Shown: piece after piece, positions 1-6,851 of the stretch | Layout of the letters: each line of letters begins with the position of its first letter | Position numbering within the stretch: the stretch's first letter is position 1 | DNA from: a virus | Strand: one strand, 5' to 3' | IMG/VR virus record: IMGVR_UViG_3300032087_004010 | Location: 1 to 38,405 of that record | Length of the DNA: 38,405 nucleotides | Notes under the pieces: generated by a model | Told to the model about the DNA's origin: nothing | Databases searched by the model: none | What the model saw: the letters and a program-made list of their open reading frames with translations, nothing else | Made by a program: the position numbers and the translations under genes

Positions 1-1595
1 ATACCTTCTTCTTCAATACGTAAAAGCATATCTGAGAAGATATCTCTAGCGAGAGCTTGGGAAGCGTTCTCTGCAAGTAGTCCTCCCCATAGCCTAACAG
101 GAATCTTTTTTGGCCCTTTAGCTACCATCGCTACGTAGTTCCTTCTTTCGTTGAGAAGAGCTACTTTTATTTTACCGTAGTTAATTGACCTGCCCGAAGG
201 CAAAGGAACTTTGAAGTCTTTAAGACTAGAATAAGATACATGCAATCTTCTTTGAAGATCATTCCAAAGACCAACTACTTTATTCATTTTTGTCCTGTAC
301 ATACCCACAGCTTTTTCAGCTTCAACTAAAGGTATACCTGCTATTAAAGAGAACTTGTTGGCACTAGCTCCGTAACCACACCCTAACACAATAGTCTTAA
401 CAAGGTGTCGCAGTTTAGGGTTTTCGTCTTTTAAGACTCCTTTAGAACTATCCCATTCACCAAATCTGATAGCGAATGCTTCGTATATATCATCACACGC
501 TTGTATCTCTTTTAGAGTATCTTCATCTCCTGCTAACCAACATAGTGTTCTAACCTCTATCTGAGATAGGTCAACAGCGATCAACTTCTTATTTGGTTTA
601 GAAGAAATTAGTTTACGTAAGTCTACACCAAACATCTCACCTCTCGGTAAGTTCTGTAGATTTAAGTTACCACCCCCGCCAGAGAATCTACCCGTTGAAG
701 CTCCCCAATACATGATGTTACCATAGTATCTTTGGTCAGCCATTGTAGCGTAGCTGAAGCTCTCAATCTTTCTCTTCAGAGAGTTGATTCTTCTGTAGTC
801 TCTGACAGCACCAATCCATTTATATTTCTGCCCATGCTTCTTGATCCACGCATTAGCATCCTTATCAGTCATCGCTAAACTGACTGGAGGTTCGAGACCC
901 ATTTTACGGCATTCGTTATTAAATGCTTTTCTTGAAAGTGTAGGAGCTTCTCCTATCCAAGGTATAGAGTTCTCTGCCTCAAATAGGTTTTTATTTATAT
1001 TCTCTGTTTGTGTTTTGAGCTCACTTGTGTCGATAGGTATCCCTCTTTGAGATATGGTTCTATTCAAACAACTGATGTTTCTCTCTGTCTCAGGCCACTG
1101 GCTTTCCAGCTCTTGCCAGATCTTTAAACACAATTCAGAATCTTTAAGAGCGTACTCAGAAACTTCTTTCTTAAAGTCTTTCGTCATGTTTTCCCACTGC
1201 TTCCCCAACATGTTATCTCGTGTCTCTTTTGAAACATCTAAATCAAATAGCTCTGCAGAAGCATTTTTAAGTGCTCGTGGCAGTCCACAATATGCAGCTA
1301 AGTCTGCAGTACATAACCACTCAGCGTATTTAACAGAGGGCCACCATTCTTTCTCTACGCCATATAAGTATAATGTTTGATCGAAGGGAGCGTTATGACT
1401 AACCGCCCTATTCCCCTCAATAAGAGACCAGTCAAATTCTCTAGGATCTCCAACAAAAGAGGTTCCCTCATCTCCTACAACAGACACCATATAAGCGTCA
1501 AATAAGGGGTGGTTGAAATAACCTATAGTGCCTAATGTTTTAATTGAACATTCTTTGTCGTAGTATGTCTCAAAGTCTATTGCAAAAGTATTCAT
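1..1595 (-). CDS. Family A DNA polymerase with 3'-5' exonuclease domain (3' end beyond window edge)
   Basis: Replicative phage DNA polymerase. The ATG at 1595 opens 531 readable residues and the gene runs off the left edge. The N-terminal proofreading exonuclease shows DFET (D7, E9), an N68-D72 segment and Y148-x3-D152. The polymerase domain shows WGASTGRFSG (297-306), LQNLPR (about 313-318), motif A VDLSQIEVR (341-349, metal ligand D342) and a motif B version R396-x3-K400-x3-L404 followed by YG (408-409). Motif C lies beyond the window. The position equivalent to E. coli Pol I Phe762 is leucine (L404), a variant discussed for marine viruses. It is the last gene of the leftmost minus-strand block, behind a 96-bp structured gap. 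No 5'-nuclease domain is seen at the N terminus. The family call is firm. Confidence 0.93.
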   Translation of the reverse strand, partial: MNTFAIDFETYYDKECSIKTLGTIGYFNHPLFDAYMVSVVGDEGTSFVGDPREFDWSLIEGNRAVSHNAPFDQTLYLYGVEKEWWPSVKYAEWLCTADLAAYCGLPRALKNASAELFDLDVSKETRDNMLGKQWENMTKDFKKEVSEYALKDSELCLKIWQELESQWPETERNISCLNRTISQRGIPIDTSELKTQTENINKNLFEAENSIPWIGEAPTLSRKAFNNECRKMGLEPPVSLAMTDKDANAWIKKHGQKYKWIGAVRDYRRINSLKRKIESFSYATMADQRYYGNIMYWGASTGRFSGGGGNLNLQNLPRGEMFGVDLRKLISSKPNKKLIAVDLSQIEVRTLCWLAGDEDTLKEIQACDDIYEAFAIRFGEWDSSKGVLKDENPKLRHLVKTIVLGCGYGASANKFSLIAGIPLVEAEKAVGMYRTKMNKVVGLWNDLQRRLHVSYSSLKDFKVPLPSGRSINYGKIKVALLNERRNYVAMVAKGPKKIPVRLWGGLLAENASQALARDIFSDMLLRIEEEG

Positions 1596-1613
1596 AATTA
1601 TTTTTGTAGATAA

Positions 1614-1662
1614 ACTCACCCGTACTACACGCCCCCACAGCGTGATCGTCGCACGGGTGAGT
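1614..1662 (-). terminator. Structured gap upstream of the polymerase gene
   Basis: Perfect 10-bp arms ACTCACCCGT (1614-1623) and ACGGGTGAGT (1653-1662) enclose a second small hairpin, CACGC/GCGTG (1628-1632 and 1640-1644). On the minus strand the structure follows the coiled-coil gene and is followed by TTTATCTACAAAAAT before the polymerase ATG. It could be a terminator, an attenuator or a structured 5' leader. The U-run is poor, so terminator is only one option. The surrounding gap 1596-1691 holds no gene. Confidence 0.5.
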
Positions 1663-1691
1663 CCCCTCTATGAACAGCAAGCTGACGGTGC

Positions 1692-1928
1692 TTACTGAGA
1701 TTCTTCGTTTTTATTTGCCTCTGCCATGAAATCTAGCATGGCTTGTTCAGGGTCGTTACCTTTGCTTTTAAGCATTTTCACGTACCAGTTGAATCCAATA
1801 ATGAGTTGCTGAAGCCTCTCTTTTTGGTGCTGGAGCTCTTCGATCTTGTTTCCAATATCTTCAATTAGTTTCTCAACTTGATCGTGCTCGCTTTGAACGA
1901 TATCTATAACTTCTTTATTGTTTTTCAT
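1692..1928 (-). CDS. Small coiled-coil protein, unknown function
   Basis: A 78-residue product when started at ATG 1928, one base after the TAA of the upstream gene (1930-1932). That spacing fits translational coupling, so I prefer it to an in-frame start at 2003 inside the neighbour. The middle of the protein (roughly residues 10-45) is a charged heptad-like helix with repeated Glu/Lys and Leu/Ile positions, probably a coiled coil. The C terminus is acidic. No catalytic motif is visible. It lies between the possible ssDNA-binding protein and DNA polymerase, so a replication accessory role is an inference from position only. Confidence 0.7.
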   Translation of the reverse strand: MKNNKEVIDIVQSEHDQVEKLIEDIGNKIEELQHQKERLQQLIIGFNWYVKMLKSKGNDPEQAMLDFMAEANKNEESQ

Positions 1929-1929
1929 A

Positions 1930-2568
1930 TTATCCAAGTCTCGCTGCGAATGTTTGAGTTTCTTCAGGAGTTCCTTCTGTAGTTGGTGTAATGCTTGGCA
2001 CAAACCAACTATTCATCCCTCTAGTAAGTAGTTCTGTTTTAAACTTCCAGTACTTTGAGCAAAGAGGAGCTTCTGGATTAAATGCTTGAAATGTAGCTAG
2101 TCTTTCAAGTGTGTGCTTGTAAGCGTCTTTAGCAACATTAATTTTACCCATAGCGTAGAACTCATCTCCTATTGGATACGGATAAGCATCATCATCTCCC
2201 CCGTCCCTTTTTGGGAACAAGAACATAATCTCAGCAAACTTAACAATAGGCCAATCAGAGGCTGCTACTAACTCTTCTGAAGCATCTTGATTAAATACCT
2301 GACGAGGCATTTCAGTATGCCCATACGGAGTGTCTTCTCTCCAACCTTTAAGAGCTTTAAGTGGAATACACTTACACTCTTGCTCGTGTTCGATAAGGGT
2401 ATGTAGCTTATCAACTACTAAACTCCCTGTCTCTCCCGCTATTTTTGAAGATGCTTGAACTACATTAAGTCTTGGTGCATTTAAATCATCAGCACTGTAC
2501 TCTAATTTAGGTGCATCTGTGATTACTTTTAATGTTTCTTCTTGTGTTTTCTTTAGTGTTTTACTCAT
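1930..2568 (-). CDS. Possible single-stranded DNA-binding or replication accessory protein
   Basis: A 212-residue protein with an N-terminal PRLNVVQASS segment (about residues 32-41) and a Gly-Ser-Leu-Val turn, reminiscent of phage proteins placed as ssDNA-binding partners next to Cas4/DUF2800-type nucleases. Its central DGGDDD stretch is strongly acidic, and the tail is rich in Thr, Pro and Glu. The order nuclease, this gene, coiled-coil protein, polymerase fits a recombination/replication operon. The fold cannot be proven by eye, so the function is inferred from position and weak resemblance. The ATG at 2568 sits directly after an AT-only tandem repeat with no Shine-Dalgarno. Confidence 0.55.
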   Translation of the reverse strand: MSKTLKKTQEETLKVITDAPKLEYSADDLNAPRLNVVQASSKIAGETGSLVVDKLHTLIEHEQECKCIPLKALKGWREDTPYGHTEMPRQVFNQDASEELVAASDWPIVKFAEIMFLFPKRDGGDDDAYPYPIGDEFYAMGKINVAKDAYKHTLERLATFQAFNPEAPLCSKYWKFKTELLTRGMNSWFVPSITPTTEGTPEETQTFAARLG

Positions 2569-2600
2569 TTATATTTTATATGTTTTATATTTTATATGTT
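2569..2600. repeat. Two tandem 16-bp AT-rich repeats in a gene leader
   Basis: TTATATTTTATATGTT occurs twice in perfect tandem (2569-2584, 2585-2600), followed by a partial third TT. On the minus strand this gives TATAAAA boxes immediately before the ATG at 2568, so it may act as a promoter -10 region or an unstructured A-rich translation leader. Confidence 0.6.
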
Positions 2601-2608
2601 TTAGGTTT

Positions 2609-3727
2609 TCATGACAGCGTGAAACGCTCGTCAGAAGTGGCTATAATGTCGAGATCTTGAGCAGCGTCAAGAAATTCCTTCGACTTTTGTTTTTTCTCCC
2701 CGTCAGGTGCAGTGTCTCCTACAGCTTTTGCTAACTTTGTTAGAGGGACACTAGCTATATCCAAAACCTGCTCTGGCTCAAGGTCATACTCTTCAGCAAG
2801 TTTAGCTAGTTTAATATTGTTAGTGCATTTTTTAGGAGCTCCCATTGATTTAAGTTTCAATGTAGGAAACTCCACGCCTTCTTTTGCCATAGTCATAGCT
2901 TTAGCTTTTATTCTAGTGGCCCAATTAGTTACTATCTTCGAGACAACATATAAGTGTTCTACTGTTTTAGGATCATCTGGATCAGATATATCTCCTCTTG
3001 GCAACGCATCATCAGCAACACGAGATGCAACCTCAACAGCTAAACCACCTAAAGCAGGACATGAATCTTCGTGAGCGCAGAACCTACAATTAACTGTAGG
3101 GTTTAGTTCGTACAGATCAGGAGCACCACCGTCCCACTGAGGTCTTATCTTTTCTCCTCTTTTAATTATTTTACTAAGTTTCTTTATAAGTTCTGGTAAC
3201 TCATCTCTTGTGAAAATACCTGTCAATGTCTGCCCTCTTACAGGGATAAAGAACACAAAGTCAATTTCGTTAACCTCTTCATGTGCTTGGAAAGCACCCA
3301 CTGTGTAAGCCATCGCTTGCCAGTTATCTCTCGGCTCATCAATCTGACTAATACCAGTCTTGTAATCAATCATAACCGCCTTATCACCTAACTTAACAAA
3401 CTTATCGCAAGTTCCCCAAGTCTCAGTCCCATCCAGTTTTATATCTACCTGAATCTCGTTATACTCTTTGTATGTTTCCCCGTTAGCAAAACTACTAAGG
3501 TATGCCTCTTCGTCGGCTACTATAGCTTCGTATATGTTGACCTCTTCTTCGTCATGTAGAGCGGAAGGGTCTTTAATTTCGAGAGCTTCGTGTATTCGAG
3601 TTCCTTTTTCCGCTGCTGCATTTGTTCCTGATCTACCTTCGTATCCTGAACAACCCGCTACGTACTTTAAACTCGAAGGACTAAATTCTGCATGCCCTCT
3701 GTTTGAATGGTCTGGTTTATCTTCCAT
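2609..3727 (-). CDS. PD-(D/E)XK exonuclease (DUF2800/Cas4-like, RecB family)
   Basis: Probable recombination exonuclease. The core motifs are H46, G-T-C-D with D108, the D121-Y-K123 strand (the PD-(D/E)XK signature) and the downstream Q-x3-Y pair near Q137/Y141. An N-terminal Cys (C26) and a C-terminal CRFC-x5-C cluster match the iron-sulfur arrangement of Cas4-like and DUF2800 phage nucleases. At 372 residues it is in the usual size range. The start overlaps the stop of the helicase gene by 11 bp, indicating co-translation. With the SF2 helicase and the possible ssDNA-binding protein it would process DNA ends during phage replication. Confidence 0.85.
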   Translation of the reverse strand: MEDKPDHSNRGHAEFSPSSLKYVAGCSGYEGRSGTNAAAEKGTRIHEALEIKDPSALHDEEEVNIYEAIVADEEAYLSSFANGETYKEYNEIQVDIKLDGTETWGTCDKFVKLGDKAVMIDYKTGISQIDEPRDNWQAMAYTVGAFQAHEEVNEIDFVFFIPVRGQTLTGIFTRDELPELIKKLSKIIKRGEKIRPQWDGGAPDLYELNPTVNCRFCAHEDSCPALGGLAVEVASRVADDALPRGDISDPDDPKTVEHLYVVSKIVTNWATRIKAKAMTMAKEGVEFPTLKLKSMGAPKKCTNNIKLAKLAEEYDLEPEQVLDIASVPLTKLAKAVGDTAPDGEKKQKSKEFLDAAQDLDIIATSDERFTLS

Positions 3728-5012
3728 GTAATGTTTTTAGGTTTTCTAGTTTTCTATTTACTGATTGAATGACATTTTCTTCTATAGTGTCTACAGCCAC
3801 TAATATTTTCTGTAGAGCATCTGACTTCGCCCCGTTTCTGTGAATCCTCCCTAATGTTTGGGCGAACTCCTTTGCGGAGTAGGACGGACATATTAAACTA
3901 ACTCTTGGTCTTTTACCATTAATATCGTGTAATGAAAGACCTGTACCTCCTGCACTGATGTTTACAACTAACACTTCCTCCACGTCATCTTGAAAATCAT
4001 CAATTATTTGCTGTCTTTCTTTTAGGCTCTGACCACCCTCAATAGACTTACAGTTAAGTTGAGAACATAGAGCTTTAACAGAGTCTTTGAAGTTTACAAA
4101 TATAACAACAGAGTTTCCTTCATCTCTAAGATCATTAGCCATGCTTGCGATGTCTGGCACTTTTAGGGCTTCAGTAAGTTGACGGGCTCTCAAAATATTA
4201 ACGAGTACATACTCACTATCTCCGACAGTACCTTCTTCGATATATCGTGTAACGATCTCAGGAGTAATTTCTAAGTCTCTATATATTTTTTGTATCGCCT
4301 TTTTATCTGAGAATTCGACATTCTCAACAAAGACTCTGTTGTTTCTAAAACTGTCAGGAAAATCTTCTACAGTGAGTTTGTGTCCAGTTACTCCGTAGAT
4401 GTTTTCTCTTAGTGCGTTTAGTTTTTTTCTACTAATTAACCTCCACTGTTTCCATTGGTCAGGAGAGCACCCATTTTCTTGCATCCACTTGTACCAGTTT
4501 TTCAAACCATTTTCAGTCTTGTTGAGGCTATGCAAACCTAACATAAAACCTAATGCCCTCATCTCTGTAGGGTCTTCCGCAGCAGTTGCTGACATGCCGT
4601 GTACACGATACCCTTGCTGCACTAAGCTGATAACCAGTTGAGCATTTTGTGTGAAGGCTCCTTTGCATTTATGTATCTCATCTATCAAAACTAAACACCC
4701 TTCAGGTAGATGCCACTGCATGATCTTCTTACCCCTCTTTGTCATATAAGGAGCACGTCCTCTTCTTATGTTTTCGTAGTTTAAAACGAACAAAGGTTTA
4801 ATTCCCGTTTCTATAAGTTCTCTTTCCCATGAGGGGATAACTGCTTTAGGACAGATAACGGCTACAGGAACTCCTAATCCTTTAGCTAGATGAGCTGCAA
4901 CTACTGTCTTACCAGTACCAACAGAGCTTGTATCAATAGTGTTGATATTATCTCTTTGCCGTGACAGAAAAAAATCACACGCTTCTTTTTGTTTTTCAAA
5001 TAAGGTCTTCAT
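3717..5012 (-). CDS. Superfamily 2 DNA helicase/translocase (SNF2-like)
   Basis: The 431-residue protein has both RecA-like lobes. Lobe 1 shows an N-terminal Q-rich entry motif (residues 5-9), Walker A SVGTGKT (30-36), DEIH (111-114) and motif III SAT (141-143). Lobe 2 shows the GGTGLSL motif and the motif VI arginine segment QTLGRIHRNG. These are SF2 hallmarks, closest in feel to SNF2-type translocases of phages. It heads the replication block with its own likely promoter just upstream (5022-5050) and overlaps the nuclease gene by 11 bp. Probable role: remodelling or unwinding DNA for the polymerase and nuclease encoded next to it. Confidence 0.9.
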   Translation of the reverse strand: MKTLFEKQKEACDFFLSRQRDNINTIDTSSVGTGKTVVAAHLAKGLGVPVAVICPKAVIPSWERELIETGIKPLFVLNYENIRRGRAPYMTKRGKKIMQWHLPEGCLVLIDEIHKCKGAFTQNAQLVISLVQQGYRVHGMSATAAEDPTEMRALGFMLGLHSLNKTENGLKNWYKWMQENGCSPDQWKQWRLISRKKLNALRENIYGVTGHKLTVEDFPDSFRNNRVFVENVEFSDKKAIQKIYRDLEITPEIVTRYIEEGTVGDSEYVLVNILRARQLTEALKVPDIASMANDLRDEGNSVVIFVNFKDSVKALCSQLNCKSIEGGQSLKERQQIIDDFQDDVEEVLVVNISAGGTGLSLHDINGKRPRVSLICPSYSAKEFAQTLGRIHRNGAKSDALQKILVAVDTIEENVIQSVNRKLENLKTLHGR

Positions 5013-5021
5013 TATTTTTCA

Positions 5022-5050
5022 TTACTACACTATCCACAAATATGTGTCTA
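5022..5050 (-). promoter_or_regulatory. Candidate sigma70-type promoter for the helicase-polymerase block
   Basis: On the minus strand, TAGACA (5045-5050), 17 bp, then TAGTAA (5022-5027). Nine bases separate the -10 from the ATG at 5012, the same spacing as at other promoters here. The -35 is good (5/6) and the -10 weak (3/6). CTATCCACA (5030-5038), one mismatch from the DnaA-box consensus, lies in the spacer. Confidence 0.4.
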
Positions 5051-5087
5051 GAGAAAAAAATTGAAAAATATAATTACCCTAAAAACA

Positions 5088-5126
5088 AGGGTGAGGATGT
5101 AAAAATAGCAAAAACATCCCCACCCT
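5088..5126 (-). terminator. Rho-independent terminator after the resolvase operon
   Basis: Arms AGGGTGAGGATGT (5088-5100) and ACATCCCCACCCT (5114-5126) form a 13-bp stem with one mismatch and a 13-nt loop. Read on the minus strand the stem is followed by TTGTTTTTAG, a proper U-tract. It lies 76 bp past the resolvase stop and before the helicase promoter, so it separates the two operons. The rest of 5013-5201 is AT-rich and holds no gene. Confidence 0.75.
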
Positions 5127-5201
5127 CTAATTAGATATAAACCAAGAAAAATACCTAACTTGTTTTAATATAAACAATTTTACTTAGGATTCTTTATAAT
5201 T

Positions 5202-5708
5202 TTAAATACTCTTGTTTTGGTAATATTTATCTTTTATGTAGTGAGCAATGAGAAATGCATCAACCATTCCGTCATGTGGTTTAGTGGCTCTTTTACTTTT
5301 TTGCCAGCATTCATCAGGAGCTAAACATTCTGCTTTCCACAGAGCTGCTTCTTTGGTTTTTCCTTTAGGAGTATTGCCTATCATTTTCTTTTGCCACTTG
5401 TGTACTGAAACACAGCAGTGAGCCCATTGCCTACTCTCACACAAACCCACAATTTTTCCAAAAGAGATACCCATTGACCGTACAGCTTGAGAAGACTTAG
5501 CATGTTTTAATGGTTCCTCGACAGCGACTAAGAAATCGTCTGCACATTGTCCAAGGCTCATTATCCAATCGTACAACTTACGTGTATCGACTTCTCGCTT
5601 ACCTGCTCTGTGCTGAGTAGGCATTATTGTTTTATTTATTATAGAACCAGTAGTTTTAGATATGGCTACAAGACCACCATCTAAACCATTATCTATTCCT
5701 ATGATCAT
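5202..5708 (-). CDS. RuvC-like Holliday junction resolvase
   Basis: The 168-residue protein has an RNase H-fold nuclease signature. The first strand is MIIGIDNG with D6, followed by a glycine-rich turn. A second acidic site is in VAVEEP (E64/E65), and the C-terminal helix HDGMVDA carries D146 and D150. This spacing matches RuvC/Rap-type phage resolvases, which cut branched DNA before or during packaging. The ATG overlaps the upstream TGA (ATGA at 5705-5708). It is the last gene of the operon that starts with the terminase small subunit candidate, which fits a role in clearing junctions before packaging. Confidence 0.85.
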   Translation of the reverse strand: MIIGIDNGLDGGLVAISKTTGSIINKTIMPTQHRAGKREVDTRKLYDWIMSLGQCADDFLVAVEEPLKHAKSSQAVRSMGISFGKIVGLCESRQWAHCCVSVHKWQKKMIGNTPKGKTKEAALWKAECLAPDECWQKSKRATKPHDGMVDAFLIAHYIKDKYYQNKSI

Positions 5709-5944
5709 AGACCTTGTAATGCTTTTTTAGTTAGCAATAACCCTTCACCTTCTGCAGGTACGAAGACATCTATATTTTTTGTAAGTAGTTGAATGTAAAA
5801 AATTTCTTTTGCTGTTTTTGGAATGACTAAATAATAAACCCCCAACAGGACATCAGTTCTAAATGTAAAGTCATTGGGAGGTAGCTCTATCCTTGTAATA
5901 ATAGAGGGGTGTTCTACGGCTTCCCTTTTGGCAAACATTTTCAT
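5705..5944 (-). CDS. Small phage protein, unknown
   Basis: A 79-residue protein with alternating hydrophobic strands and no motif I recognise. The start codon shares a base with the upstream stop (TAATG at 5942-5946) and its stop overlaps the resolvase start (ATGA), so it is co-translated with both. It may be a partner of either neighbour. No function can be assigned. Confidence 0.65.
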   Translation of the reverse strand: MKMFAKREAVEHPSIITRIELPPNDFTFRTDVLLGVYYLVIPKTAKEIFYIQLLTKNIDVFVPAEGEGLLLTKKALQGL

Positions 5945-6207
5945 TACGCTCTATCTTCTAAAAAGCACGGAGTGGCATCTCCAAAATCGTTTTGTAAGTA
6001 TTCATATTCTAACCTGTCGTTAGCTTCCTTTACGGATAAGTTAAACTGTTTTGTTAAAATTGAAATAGTAATTTCTTTAGAATAACAGGCTATAGGTGGG
6101 TTGCCATATCTATCTACAGTTCCTATAAAAGCGTCCTCTAGTCCTGAGTATAGTAATAGGGTGGATTCCGCATCTTCTTCAGTTTTTGGGTTCTTCTGGT
6201 TCGACAT
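5944..6207 (-). CDS. Conserved-looking small phage protein, unknown
   Basis: An 87-residue protein with a pattern I recall from many phage and prophage hypothetical proteins: a short acidic start, LEDAFIGTVDR-like segment (about 23-33), NPPIACYSKE (36-45), a helix with ILTKQF, and a C-terminal GDATPCFL segment. The N-terminal codons overlap the 3' end of the terminase small subunit candidate by 29 bp. I know no tested function for proteins with this pattern. Confidence 0.7.
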   Translation of the reverse strand: MSNQKNPKTEEDAESTLLLYSGLEDAFIGTVDRYGNPPIACYSKEITISILTKQFNLSVKEANDRLEYEYLQNDFGDATPCFLEDRA

Positions 6208-6808
6208 CGATTATATCATATTGTTTTATATTAACAGCACCCTTGCCTTTATCGGCACGAGCGTTATTTAAAATACTAATATCAATTTGCATTTTACCTA
6301 CGCCACCACCTTTTTTGTCGTTAAGCCCAAGGTTCCTTCTAATAATCTGATCCAGTTGATCGAGTTCCCTTATTGTTTTCGGGCCTCTTAGATTGTCCAT
6401 GTAGTCTCTTAGTAGACGCATTCCTGATGCAGCTACATACGACTGATACTTTTCTGCTGGAGAACTTTGAGCTTCTGCTATTTCTAAAATCTCTTTTTCC
6501 TCTGTTTCACGAGCCTCACGTTTAGCAATGTTAATCGCTTCTTTTGTTTTTTTATTAAGGTCGTCTTCTAATGCTTTTTGAAGTGGGTCTTGGCTTTCTT
6601 GTTTTTCTTTCTCTGACTTAGGATTAGATCCATACGAGTCGTTCTTAGGGCCATAGCCAGCACGACGCAACCATCTCCGTAGAGTTGCTGTGGATATTCC
6701 TAATTCATCAGCTATATTAACAAGTTTATAGTCCTGCTTATATAGTTGTAGAGCACGTTGAACGTCTCCACGCTTTAAGAATTCTGCATCATTTTGTTTC
6801 TTTCGCAA
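6179..6808 (-). CDS. Candidate terminase small subunit (helix-turn-helix DNA-binding protein)
   Basis: The 209-residue protein has an N-terminal helix-turn-helix of the kind used by small terminases to recognise phage DNA: an IADELGISTATLRRWLRRAG segment lies at about residues 32-51. A long charged helical middle suits oligomerisation. The only in-frame start is TTG at 6806-6808; the nearby ATG is out of frame. That TTG lies 9 bp after a -10 box, so the message would be almost leaderless. It is divergent from the large subunit gene, which is unusual because the two are commonly co-transcribed. A transcriptional regulator of the shared promoter region is the main alternative. Confidence 0.65.
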   Translation of the reverse strand: MRKKQNDAEFLKRGDVQRALQLYKQDYKLVNIADELGISTATLRRWLRRAGYGPKNDSYGSNPKSEKEKQESQDPLQKALEDDLNKKTKEAINIAKREARETEEKEILEIAEAQSSPAEKYQSYVAASGMRLLRDYMDNLRGPKTIRELDQLDQIIRRNLGLNDKKGGGVGKMQIDISILNNARADKGKGAVNIKQYDIIDVEPEEPKN

Positions 6809-6813
6809 ACCAA

Positions 6814-6842
6814 TTAACTTATACTATTATTTTATATATAAT
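6814..6842 (+). promoter_or_regulatory. Promoter for the terminase/giant-protein block
   Basis: TTAACT (6814-6819), 17 bp, TATAAT (6837-6842). Only nine bases separate the -10 from ATG 6852, so the transcript would have a leader of about 2-4 nt. It is interleaved with an opposite promoter in the same 43-bp gap. Confidence 0.65.
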
Positions 6843-6846
6843 TCAA
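6818..6846 (-). promoter_or_regulatory. Promoter for the terminase small subunit operon
   Basis: On the minus strand, TTGAAT (6841-6846), 17 bp, TATAAG (6818-6823), then nine bases to the TTG start at 6808. Its -35 overlaps the -10 of the opposite promoter, so the two probably compete for polymerase. Confidence 0.55.
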
Positions 6847-6851
6847 GTGAT

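Noticed and set aside
841-1380. Two plus-strand open frames opposite the polymerase gene
   Set aside because: They lie antisense to well-conserved polymerase motifs and have no coding signals; they are shadows.
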